From Lasiosphaeria ovina (taxonomy: Eukaryota > Ascomycota > Sordariomycetes > Sordariales > Lasiosphaeriaceae), in the NCBI GenBank assembly GCA_033439765.1, contig JAULSN010000006.1, positions 1,116,001 through 1,180,000 on the forward strand: a stretch of 64,000 nucleotides of DNA. Reading direction: 5' to 3'. The notes under the pieces are model-generated. The model saw only the letters and a program-made list of their open reading frames with translations. It searched no databases and was not told the DNA's origin. The position numbers were made by a program, and so were the translations under genes. Numbering within the stretch: the first letter of the stretch is position 1; every line of letters begins with the position of its first letter. Of this stretch, positions 32,023 to 40,481 are shown piece by piece.

Positions 32023-33671
32023 ATGAGCGATCTCGACAGGTAAATTGTGCCCAGCCGCGCCTCCCTTTCTCCCCAAGATTCCGCGACGAGACGAGCCACG
32101 CACAGAACAGATCTGACCTCTCTGCGAACATTACTAGGGCGATTGCTCAACTGCGAGCATGCCGACCGATTCCCGAAGCAGAGGTGCGCGAGCTTTGTCA
32201 CAAGGCCAGGGAGCTGCTGATTGAAGAGGGGAATGTCGTCACAGTCACTGCGCCTGTCACGGTATGTTGCTAGAAGACTCGATCGCGGGCCTGCCACGAT
32301 ACAAATTACATTGTCCTAACACTGCGCGCGCGCGCGCGCCTCTCGATAGATATGCGGAGATATCCATGGGCAGTTCCACGACCTCATGGAACTGTTTCGT
32401 GTAGGTGGCGACGTTCCCGACACAAACTATCTCTTCATGGGTGCGTACAAACCAAAAACCAAAATTGCCCTTGCGCTACCATATCGTGGCCGCCCATCTA
32501 ACGTGCTGCTTGGATAGGCGACTTTGTCGACCGCGGCTTCTACTCGCTCGAGTCCTTCCTCCTCCTCCTCTGCCTCAAGGTGCGGTACCCAGACCGGATG
32601 ACGCTCATCCGGGGCAACCACGAGTCTCGGCAGATCACGACCGTGTACGGGTTCTACGACGAGTGCCTCCGCAAGTACGGCAGCGCCAACGTTTGGCGCT
32701 ACTGCTGCGACGTGTTCGACTACCTCGCGCTGGGCGCCATCGTGCTGGGCGCGTCCAACACGCTCTCGCCCAGCGGCGACGGCGAGGCGCAGGGGAGCGA
32801 GGAGGACATCGAGATCGAGGTCTGCAACGCCGACGGGCAGATCATGTCGCAGTTCCCACGCCAGCCACGGGGCGCCGGCAACAGCATCAACAGACAGCCA
32901 CCCAGGGGTAGGAGTCCGAACGGCCCGACTAGTAACGGTGTCGGACCGTCGGGGACGGCAGGCGGGGGGGCCGCGACAGGCGGCGCAGGCGGCGCGGTAG
33001 GGTTGCCCACAAACACGGGCCCTCCCGGTTCTGGGGCGTCGGGCTCGAGCGGCGGGTCGATAGGCAACCCTGCAGGCGCCGTGTTATGCGTGCACGGCGG
33101 GTTGAGTCCGCTGATCGACATGGTGGACAAGATCCGGCTGCTCGATCGTAAGCAAGAGGTGCCGCACGAAGGCGCTATGTGTGACCTCTTATGGTCCGAC
33201 CCGGACGAGATCGACGGCTGGGGTCTATCGCCGCGCGGGGCGGGCTTCTTGTTCGGCGCCGATATAGTCAAGGTGTTCAACTACAAGAACGACCTCAGCC
33301 TGATCGCGCGCGCCCACCAGCTCGTCATGGAGGGTTTCAAGGAAATGTTCGACACGAGCATCGTGACGGTGTGGTCGGCGCCCAACTACTGCTACCGCTG
33401 CGGCAACGTGGCGGCCCTGCTCGAGCTGTCCGAGGACGAGGGCGGCCTGGGCATCTTTGCTCGCAGCAACGGCGACGTGAACCGCAGCGACGGCGGCCTG
33501 ATCGGCGGCGGCAGCGGCGTGCCTGGGAGCGGCCCGCGCGGCGTGCTTATGGAGAACGACCTCGCCAGCCTGAAGCCAGGCCCGGCAAGGCGCTACCGCG
33601 TCTTCCAGGCGGCGCCGCAGGATTCAAGGGGCATGCCGGCTAAAAAACCGGTGGCCGACTACTTTCTGTAA
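32023..33671 (+). CDS. ppg1: Ppg1-type serine/threonine protein phosphatase (PP2A family)
   Basis: Four exons, 32023-32039, 32138-32261, 32350-32440 and 32518-33671, give 461 residues. All introns are GT-AG and the joins restore family motifs: [16 protein letters not shown], then [17 protein letters not shown], then [20 protein letters not shown], with the metal-binding Asp, His and Asn residues in place. The protein ends DYFL, the C-terminal leucine motif that is carboxymethylated in PP2A-like enzymes. A glycine/proline/serine-rich insert of about 105 residues sits between [11 protein letters not shown] and [10 protein letters not shown] inside the catalytic domain. A second Gly/Ser-rich stretch follows SNGDVNRSD. 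Ppg1 enzymes act in glycogen metabolism and as the catalytic part of FAR/STRIPAK-type complexes. Intron 2 holds a GC dinucleotide run (32323-32338). Confidence 0.92.
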
Positions 33672-34400
33672 CAACCTTGTTTTCTTTTTTTTTGAGCGAA
33701 CAGGGAAATTATGATATCCACGTTGACTATAACTCATCTTCCCTTTTCTCTCGTCTTATTTCTGTACTATTAAAACTCATCGGATTGTGAGCCCGGTTGC
33801 GTCCCATATGGTTGATCGCATTCATCTGTAGCCTCGAGGTTTGTGGATTCCCATGTACGTAGGTAAGGTAGGTAGCAGCGAAGAAGAACTGGATGCCTTT
33901 CCGGCATCCTTTTGATTTTGTCTTTTGCGAGACTGTGACCTCCGTAGGCCAAATATTGTAATCAAACAAAACAAAAATATAAAGAAGTTTGGAAGCCTCT
34001 TGCGCCCCTGTCTGATGATCCATTCACCCCCCGCACTCTTCCTCGACAGCCGGTTATCTTCAAGTTTCAAAAAAAGAGAAGCCAGAATTTCTTGTACTTC
34101 GCCCCGTGTTTGGGCGTACCTAGAAGATTCGAGCCTCCGAAAACAAGACGACTGGCTCATTAATTGTATTTCTGATGAAAATACGCGAACGCGGTTGAAT
34201 CTAGCAGCGAGGGGCTGTGTGATGTGCGTTCAGGTCGGTTCGGTATTTCTGTCGAATACGCGAACGTGGTTGAATCTGGCTGGCACAGGCTGTGTGATGT
34301 GCGTTCAGTCCAGTGAAGTCAGATTCCTAGTCTTGCGAGGTCAGCTATAAAGAACATGCAAAGAGAAACGGCGTGTAATGAACGATGGTCATACATGATA
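33672..34400. other. 3' region of ppg1 with two 53-bp direct repeats
   Basis: No gene. Two direct repeats of about 53 bp (34181-34233 and 34256-34308) start ATACGCGAACG and end GATGTGCGTTCAG. They lie just before the larger tandem array. Confidence 0.6.
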
Positions 34401-35390
34401 GGGTATGCTAGTGTGCACCAGGTTCTATGACTCGGTCGTGAAGACCGTCTGCGCGACGAAACGCGAAAAGTCAGGCCTGTTAACTTTTTACAAGATTAGC
34501 TAGTGTAGACACAGAGATATTGTATGTGTGTAACGGTATGCATACGTGAAGAGAGCTGTGACAGGAAACCAGGTTTTCTTGAGCCTCCCGCGGTGACCGT
34601 TGCACAAGTAAATGTGCAAAATTCAGGACTGAGTTTCTGGACAGTTAGCTACGAGCAAGATCAAAGAGAGGTTGTATAGTGACATGCATACGCGAAGAGG
34701 ACTGCCGATAGTACCAGGCTGTTCGAGCCTCACGCAACGACCGCTGCACAAGTACATGTGCAAGTTCAGGACAGAGTTTCCGGACAGTTAGCCACGAGCC
34801 ATGTTAGAGAGAGGTTGTATAGCGAAATGCATACGCGAAGAGGACTGTCAGGGAACCAGGTTCGCTTATGTCTCTCGCAAAGAACGACCATGTGAAAAGT
34901 TAAAGAGTTGGTTCTTCAGACGGTTAGAAACAAATCAAGCATTTAAAGACAGACAACGCATAGCGATATGGCATACTCGACGAGGAATGCTCATGGTACC
35001 AGGTTGTTCGAGCCTCCCGCGAGGAAAGGCCATGTGCGCGACGAGATGTGATGAGTTAAAGAGCTGGATTTCTAGAGGGTTAGCAACAATCAAGTCGTTC
35101 AAAGACAGACAACGCATAGCGACATGCATACGAGGATAGGGCTGGCGAGGGGAGAACCAGGATTGTACGGGGTCTTTGCTACAAAGACCTTGTGCGGAAC
35201 GAGGCGGGGAAAAGAAAGGGTTAGAAACTAGTTTCCGGGACGGTTAGCCACATCAAGATCAGAGACAAACGTCTAGAGGTAAGACAAACGAGGATGGGTC
35301 GGTGCTAGGTGCCAGGTTACATGTATGAGTCTGCCGCAAAGACCCTCGCAATGCAGCGAGACATTTGCGCCGTGCGGTCTCGTTCCGCCA
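34400..35390 (+). repeat. Degenerate tandem array, seven units of ~149 bp
   Basis: The landmark ACCAGG(T/C)T recurs at 34417, 34568, 34713, 34855, 34998, 35156 and, as GCCAGGTT, at 35311. Spacings are 151, 145, 142, 143, 158 and 155 bp. Units share further words in the same order: GCATACG(C)GAAGAGG, TTCGAGCCTC, CATGTGC, GGACAGTTAGCCACGAGC and GGTTGTATAGCGACATGC. There is no long ORF. The last unit ends at the stop codon of the RING gene. It is a minisatellite-like array with much divergence between units. Confidence 0.8.
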
Positions 35391-35392
35391 AA

Positions 35393-36379
35393 CTACCAGG
35401 ACGAATAGGTGAATTTCCGAAAGCTGAGCTCTTGCTGGTCCTCGCGGAGGACTTCCTGGTGCCGGTAGAAGTCGGCAAGCTGCCTCTCGGCATCTTCGTC
35501 GCCTTCTCTGAACCCATGCTGCAACTCTGCGATCCGGCCCTTGAGCTCTCTCAGGATGACGGCCTGGCGGTCTTTGATGACGCTCTCTTCGCAGTCGGTG
35601 CAGCGGGCGGGAATCTCCCCGCCCTCTGGCAGAGTCTTGGGAATCCCGCCGATGGTTGACTTCGCGAGGGGGATGGGCGGGATGGAGTGGCCGCGGTCGC
35701 AGCCGTAGACCAGCTCGGCCTTGCAGCTTGGGCAGAAGTAGTTCTTGCCCTCGTACCACCTGGTGATGCACTCGTGGCAGAACACGTGCCCGCAGGGCAG
35801 CAGCTCGGGCGTCGCGTTGTCGACCTCTGGGTCACTCTCGCCACCGAGGCCGGGATCCTCGGGAAGCTCGAGCCCCGTCGCCCAGCAGATCTCGCACTGC
35901 ATCTCCGGCTTGTAGACCATAAAGGTCATGAGCGGCTTTGGGGCGAAGTTGCTGCTGCCCGTTGGGAGCATGAGCGCCAGTTTCTCCCTCTCGACCTCGT
36001 CGTCTTCCTCGTACTCTGCCATGTCCACATCTGACGCCTCGCCCTCGGCGTCTTCCTCCTGGCCCCCGGCGCCGGGGAACCCGGCGGCCAGGGGGTCGGC
36101 GGCCAGGGGGTTGGCGGCAAATGGGTTGGCGGCCGGTGGGTTGGCGGCGAAGGGGTTGATGCCGAAGGGGTTGGCGGCAAAAGGGGGGGCGCCGAAAAGG
36201 TTGGCGGCGAGAGGGGGGGGGCCGAAGGGGTTGGCGGCGGCGAGGGGGGTGCTGAAAGGGGGGGCGGCGAGAGGGGGGGCCCCGAAAGGGTTGGCAGCGG
36301 CGAGGGGGGCGACCGGGGAGGCTGGGAGGCTGCCGGCCTGGCTTTCGCCATCGGCAGGGATCTCATCTGGACGGTCCAT
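35393..36379 (-). CDS. RING-finger protein with N-terminal NPF repeats
   Basis: A single-exon frame of 328 residues from the ATG at 36379. A C3HC4 RING lies at about residues 161-220: CEIC, then after a 30-residue acidic loop LPCGHVFCHECITRWYEGKN, then CPSC. RING proteins of this form are usually E3 ubiquitin ligases. Residues 25-100 repeat the words AANPFG, PPLAA and APPFAANPF, giving six NPF tripeptides plus degenerate ones. NPF is the ligand of EH domains in endocytic proteins. An acidic stretch (EEDAEGEASDVDMAEYEEDD) links the two parts. The C-terminal 90 residues are charged and helical-looking. On the minus strand a donor GTGAGT (about 36436) and acceptor TATGCAG (36382) suggest a leader intron ending just before the ATG. 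It converges on ppg1 across the tandem array. Confidence 0.82.
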   Translation of the reverse strand: MDRPDEIPADGESQAGSLPASPVAPLAAANPFGAPPLAAPPFSTPLAAANPFGPPPLAANLFGAPPFAANPFGINPFAANPPAANPFAANPLAADPLAAGFPGAGGQEEDAEGEASDVDMAEYEEDDEVEREKLALMLPTGSSNFAPKPLMTFMVYKPEMQCEICWATGLELPEDPGLGGESDPEVDNATPELLPCGHVFCHECITRWYEGKNYFCPSCKAELVYGCDRGHSIPPIPLAKSTIGGIPKTLPEGGEIPARCTDCEESVIKDRQAVILRELKGRIAELQHGFREGDEDAERQLADFYRHQEVLREDQQELSFRKFTYSSW

Positions 36380-37200
36380 GCTGCATATAAAGCGTGAGTC
36401 GTCAAATAGAGAGAGAAGGGGAAATCAACTCACTTTGACTTGGTATGTTCGTCTTGCTCCTATGAAAGACGGAATACGACTAGGTAAGACGACTAAGGAC
36501 GATAGGTGAGCACAATTTGGAAGGACTACTTACAAGTTCTGAATGTCGGTGCTAGTGCTTGAAATGAGGGTTGTGAGGAGGAGCGGCACAGGGAAAGATT
36601 TTGTGCGGAAGAAGTAACGAGAGTTGAGGTGTGAAGAGAGGAGAGGACTGGGTATCTCGTGTGCAGGAGAAGTGTGGAACCTGAGGATGCGCATGAGAGT
36701 GGGTGTGTGAAGAGAAGGTGACTGACTACAGGCTGTGTGTTGTGGTTTCGTGTTTTTTGGGGGTCACCCGACTTAAAAGTAAGGTGAAAGTGAAGTGAGA
36801 GTGAAGTGAGGGTAAAGCGAGATGGCAGAGTGACACATATTCTCTGTAAATAGACACAATGACAGTTGACTTGACTAACTGCCGGGAGTTGACTGCCCCG
36901 GCAGCAGTTAACTGCCTTGTCTCTCGGCCCGAACATGATGCTGTTGCCTACCCGGGTAAGCCCATTGTGTCGGGGGCAAAGAGGGAACCCAGAAATCCAA
37001 GACACTAAGACACCAAATAGACAAAAGCCGAGTGAAGCAAGAATAAGAGGGTTCGGAATTTGCTACCATCTGTTGCTACGCGATGCTGTCTTTCCTAGCC
37101 TGCGACGACCCGGTTTCCCCGACCCGACAAAGAGCCTATGTATAGTGCGTTTCGAGAGCTCTGCTCGGAACCGGGCAACGCGCGCCGCCTAGAGACGATA
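36380..37200. other. Intergenic region upstream of the RING gene
   Basis: No gene recognised. A short purine-rich repeat (GTGAAGTGAG-like units, about 36780-36822) is present. The right end is the 3' region of the small membrane-protein gene. Confidence 0.5.
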
Positions 37201-37717
37201 TCATGACGAGTCCTGGGACTTTTCCTTTTGCGCCCGCTCGTGCTCGATTATCTGCTTGCTCCAACTGCGCAGAGCCGGAAAGAAGCTGGTCAGTTGCTGG
37301 GAACGACAGATTCGGTGCACAGAGAAAGACGTACTATCTGCTCGGATAGAAGCGCCCCGGTTCGGGCATCGTATGGCGAAACTCGCGCTCGGCGCTCACT
37401 TTCCATACGAGGGCTGTGATACCGAGGATGGCGAGGCCCATGACAGCCGTGTTGGCCTTCCAGTTGGAAGGCTGAGCGTACCAGCCGCCGGCCGGCGACC
37501 AGACATGCTTGGGATAGCTGCAGCGTTGGGCGATTAGGGACGCGGTCTTAGGGCTTGCGTGGGGGGAGCATCCTGTTGACGGCTCGACTCGATGATGCTC
37601 CGTTTTGGGAGGGGGGAAGATCAAGCACTCACGGAACTTTGGGACCGCCGCCCTGCGCATTTTTGTTAGTAAATTGAGCGCTGTAAAGATGCAATTGGAT
37701 ATGGGGGCACGTACCAT
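37201..37717 (-). CDS. Tiny four-exon gene for an 89-aa single-pass membrane protein, probably mitochondrial
   Basis: Exons are complement(37201..37264, 37335..37517, 37633..37652, 37715..37717). The first coding exon is only the ATG, followed at once by GTACGT; the second is 20 nt. Splicing gives MGGGPKVPYPKHVWSPAGGW at the start, a hydrophobic segment NTAVMGLAILGITALVWKV at residues ~31-49, then RHTMPEPGRFYPSRYW and a basic/acidic tail ending EKSQDSS. All three introns (62, 115 and 70 nt) have good donors and acceptors, and each join keeps a sensible frame. I believe this to be a conserved small fungal protein of the mitochondrial membrane type, but I cannot name it with certainty. No single open frame would reveal it. 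Confidence 0.72.
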
Positions 37718-38316
37718 CTTGATATGCAGTGGCTGGCGAGGACGTAGACTGACCGGATCGAAGACTCGACGGTCGCACTCGAGCTCGATTATCGCAAGTC
37801 GTCGCTCCAGGAAAGCTAAAGAGTCGCTCGACAGCTACGGAGCATCGACGTAGGCGCGATGGGCCAATCGGCTGCTTGGAAAAGGGCGACAGTTAATCCG
37901 CCAGCAGGGTTCCCTGAATGTGGGGCTGCTTTTGGGCCGGTCCGGCCCCAGGAAAACACGGCCCCCAGCTGGAACAAAAGGTACTCAAGTAAATGAGGGT
38001 ACCTTATTATGTCAGCCAGCTTTTTCGTGATCCCCTGTCCGCTTCACTAGCGCGGACCCACGGCTCTGAGCTTCAACGTTTGGAGAACTTTTTTCAACCC
38101 TTCCCGCTGGCCTGAACGGCGAACTCGGAGAAACGCGACCAGCGCGACGACTGCAGACCACGCCCAAAACCCTCTCTTCCGATCAACGGGATTGGCAATA
38201 TCCTGCCAATTGGCTTTCTCGTTCGGCAGCAGCGACAGCTTCAGCTCTCGCACATCCGTCCATATATCCATACATACATCCACCAATCCCCCAGAAGCAC
38301 ACGCGTGGGCTAGGCT
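37718..38316. other. Divergent promoter between the 89-aa gene and mL44
   Basis: About 600 bp of upstream DNA for two divergent genes with probable mitochondrial products. Short frames only; no clear core-promoter motif. Confidence 0.5.
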
Positions 38317-39618
38317 ATGAAGAGGTTACGAATCGACCCGAGATGGCCGATCCAGCTGGCTCGGCCAGTACCAGCAGGAGCGGCGCCATCATGCTGCTCC
38401 CAAATTCACGCGGCGCTGCGGACCTTCCGACCCGACCAGCCGTTTCGGGCGGTGCGGCACCAGTCGACCTCGGCTCTGACGCTCGATTCCGCGCTCGAAG
38501 CCGCCGCCGCCGACGAGCCCTACGACGACGGGACAGATCACGTACGATTTCCGCCATTGGAGCGGCTTCCGAATGCCACCAAACTTCCCTCACCCTTGCC
38601 GGAACGGGCCTTGACGTCTGCCAAGCTGGCTGCCCTCCACGCCCGCCTGTCGTTACCGCAGAAACTCCCGCTCCAGACGCTCGCGAGGGCGCTTGTCGAC
38701 GTCTCCGCCGACGAGAACCCCCTATTCAACAACGTCAATCTCGCCTTTGTTGGCCAGACCATTACCCACTACCATGTCGCTGAGTGGCTGATGTGCCGCT
38801 ACCCCCGCCTGCCCATGACCATCATGTATGCCGCCATGAAGGCCTATGCCGGAGACGAAATCCTGCACAGTGTGGCGCGGTCATGGGGTGTCGAGAGTGC
38901 CGCGGAACCCGGTGGTGAGGTAGACCCTGGGCTGCTGCAGTTTTCCATGTACAAGCCCGTCTCTCACATCGGCTTCGGCTACGGGCGCAAGGACAACAGT
39001 CAAGTCGAGCAGGGAAGGTGGCGGCGCGGCATCGCCAACAGAGTCCTCTTTGATGACGATTTCGGCGAGCAGATCGGCCATGACACGAGAAAGAAGGCAC
39101 AGATCCCAACTTCGTCGCAGCGTACCTTTTCATACGGCACGGAAGAAACCCGCGCGGCTGCCGAGAGAGCACACGCCGCTGCAGTGCGCGCCGTCGTTGG
39201 GTCAGTGTATGCGCACTGCGGCCGCGAGGCGGGCAAGGCCTTCATCCGGGCGCACATCCTGTCGCGGACAATCGACGTGTCGACGCTCTTCGAGTTCAAG
39301 TCGCCCGTGGTGGAGTTGGCCAGGCTGTGCCAGCGCGAGGACTTCGAGCCGCCCGTCGCTCGTCTGCTCTCCGAGACGGGCCGCCTGTCGCGCACGCCCG
39401 TCTTTGTCGTCGGCATCTTCAGCGGCAAGGATAAGCTGGGCGAGGCCGTCGCCGGCAACCTCGACCACGCCCGCTACAAGGCTGCCATGAACTCCCTCAA
39501 GTCCTGGTACCTCTACAGCCCTGGCGAAAGCGTCCGGGTGCCTAGCGAGATGTTGGTAGAAGGCTCTAAGGCGTGGGAGCCCACATACATTGACATTGGA
39601 GAGATCATCCACGGGTAG
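38317..39618 (+). CDS. mrpl3: Mitochondrial large-subunit ribosomal protein mL44 (Mrpl3 type, RNase III fold)
   Basis: One uninterrupted frame of 433 residues. The first ~50 residues are rich in Arg, Ala and Ser with few acids (MKRLRIDPRWPIQLARPVPA, then CCSQIHAALRTFRPDQPFRAVRHQS in part), as in a mitochondrial presequence. Residues ~130-330 form a degenerate RNase III-like domain: LFNNVNLAFVGQTITHYHVA, ending with RAVVGSVYAHCGREAGKAFI. A dsRNA-binding-type region follows (ELARLCQREDFEPPVARLLS, then PVFVVGIFSGKDKLGEAVAG). In the family this pair binds rRNA in the mitoribosome and is not catalytic. The phrase corresponding to the RNase III signature lacks the usual acidic cluster, in line with that. 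The ATG at 38317 fits the presequence; an alternative start is not needed. Confidence 0.9.
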   Translation: MKRLRIDPRWPIQLARPVPAGAAPSCCSQIHAALRTFRPDQPFRAVRHQSTSALTLDSALEAAAADEPYDDGTDHVRFPPLERLPNATKLPSPLPERALTSAKLAALHARLSLPQKLPLQTLARALVDVSADENPLFNNVNLAFVGQTITHYHVAEWLMCRYPRLPMTIMYAAMKAYAGDEILHSVARSWGVESAAEPGGEVDPGLLQFSMYKPVSHIGFGYGRKDNSQVEQGRWRRGIANRVLFDDDFGEQIGHDTRKKAQIPTSSQRTFSYGTEETRAAAERAHAAAVRAVVGSVYAHCGREAGKAFIRAHILSRTIDVSTLFEFKSPVVELARLCQREDFEPPVARLLSETGRLSRTPVFVVGIFSGKDKLGEAVAGNLDHARYKAAMNSLKSWYLYSPGESVRVPSEMLVEGSKAWEPTYIDIGEIIHG

Positions 39619-40481
39619 TTTTTACTCTGTGTGCTCGCTCGCTACCTCGCGTGGCTCTCTCGGCGTCCCGGCCAATATTTGGACAAAAAAGGAAACGCTC
39701 GAAAGAGGGTGGCCCACGCAAAGCTTCTTTCTAGTTGTTGTACGAACAAGGGGTGTAAAGAAAAAAAAGAAAGCGCTGGGTATTATGCGTACTTATCAAT
39801 GGGAGAAGGAGTGGAAGCAATGCGTCGCTTCCATCGCCCCTCTCTCTCCTTTTATTCCGCCCCCGCCACCGGGGAGGCGGGGGGAGGAATTGTATATCTT
39901 AGTAACAACACAAAGAGACAAATACGGCAAAACTTTAAATGCATGAGAGGGTGGGAAAGTTTGGCTTATTTTCCCCCCTCGGGCTATGAGCTGTGATAGA
40001 TTTAGACGCGAGCACTGATATGTCTGCTCTCGACGGAGGTCAAAGCCAGACTAACATATATCTTTTGTCATTGTATATTAAAAAAAAAACGCAGACATAA
40101 CCTCTCGTCCATCGAGGAAGATGATCTGCTGCCATGCTGTATATATTCATATTTTTCATTTTTGTATTTATTTACCGATACCGATCTCTGACCGACCTTT
40201 ACCGAACAAGTCCAGAATCGACAGTCTAATAATTGCCTGTTCTTGTGCCGTCTCGTTGCGTCTATCGAATATGCAGGGTATCATAGGGTCAGTGCCATCA
40301 GTCTTTTATTAACCCGGTCCTCCCTCTCTGGGCCCCGTAATCCCACAAGGCAGACTTCGGTCGCGAGTAAGGTCCTCCCAAGCAGTAGGTACGCCATCCG
40401 TCCCAGAAGCCCAATACTATACTCTAACCTGTATCAAGTACATAATAAACACCCCTCGATCTCAATCAACAGCCAATTCGA
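39619..40481. other. Convergent 3' region between mL44 and the phospholipase gene
   Basis: AT-rich 3' DNA of two converging genes with A-runs (39763, 40081) and T-rich words. No gene. Confidence 0.6.

Noticed and set aside
34400..35390. CRISPR array
   Set aside because: Units are ~149 bp, diverged throughout and without unique spacers, in a eukaryotic genome.
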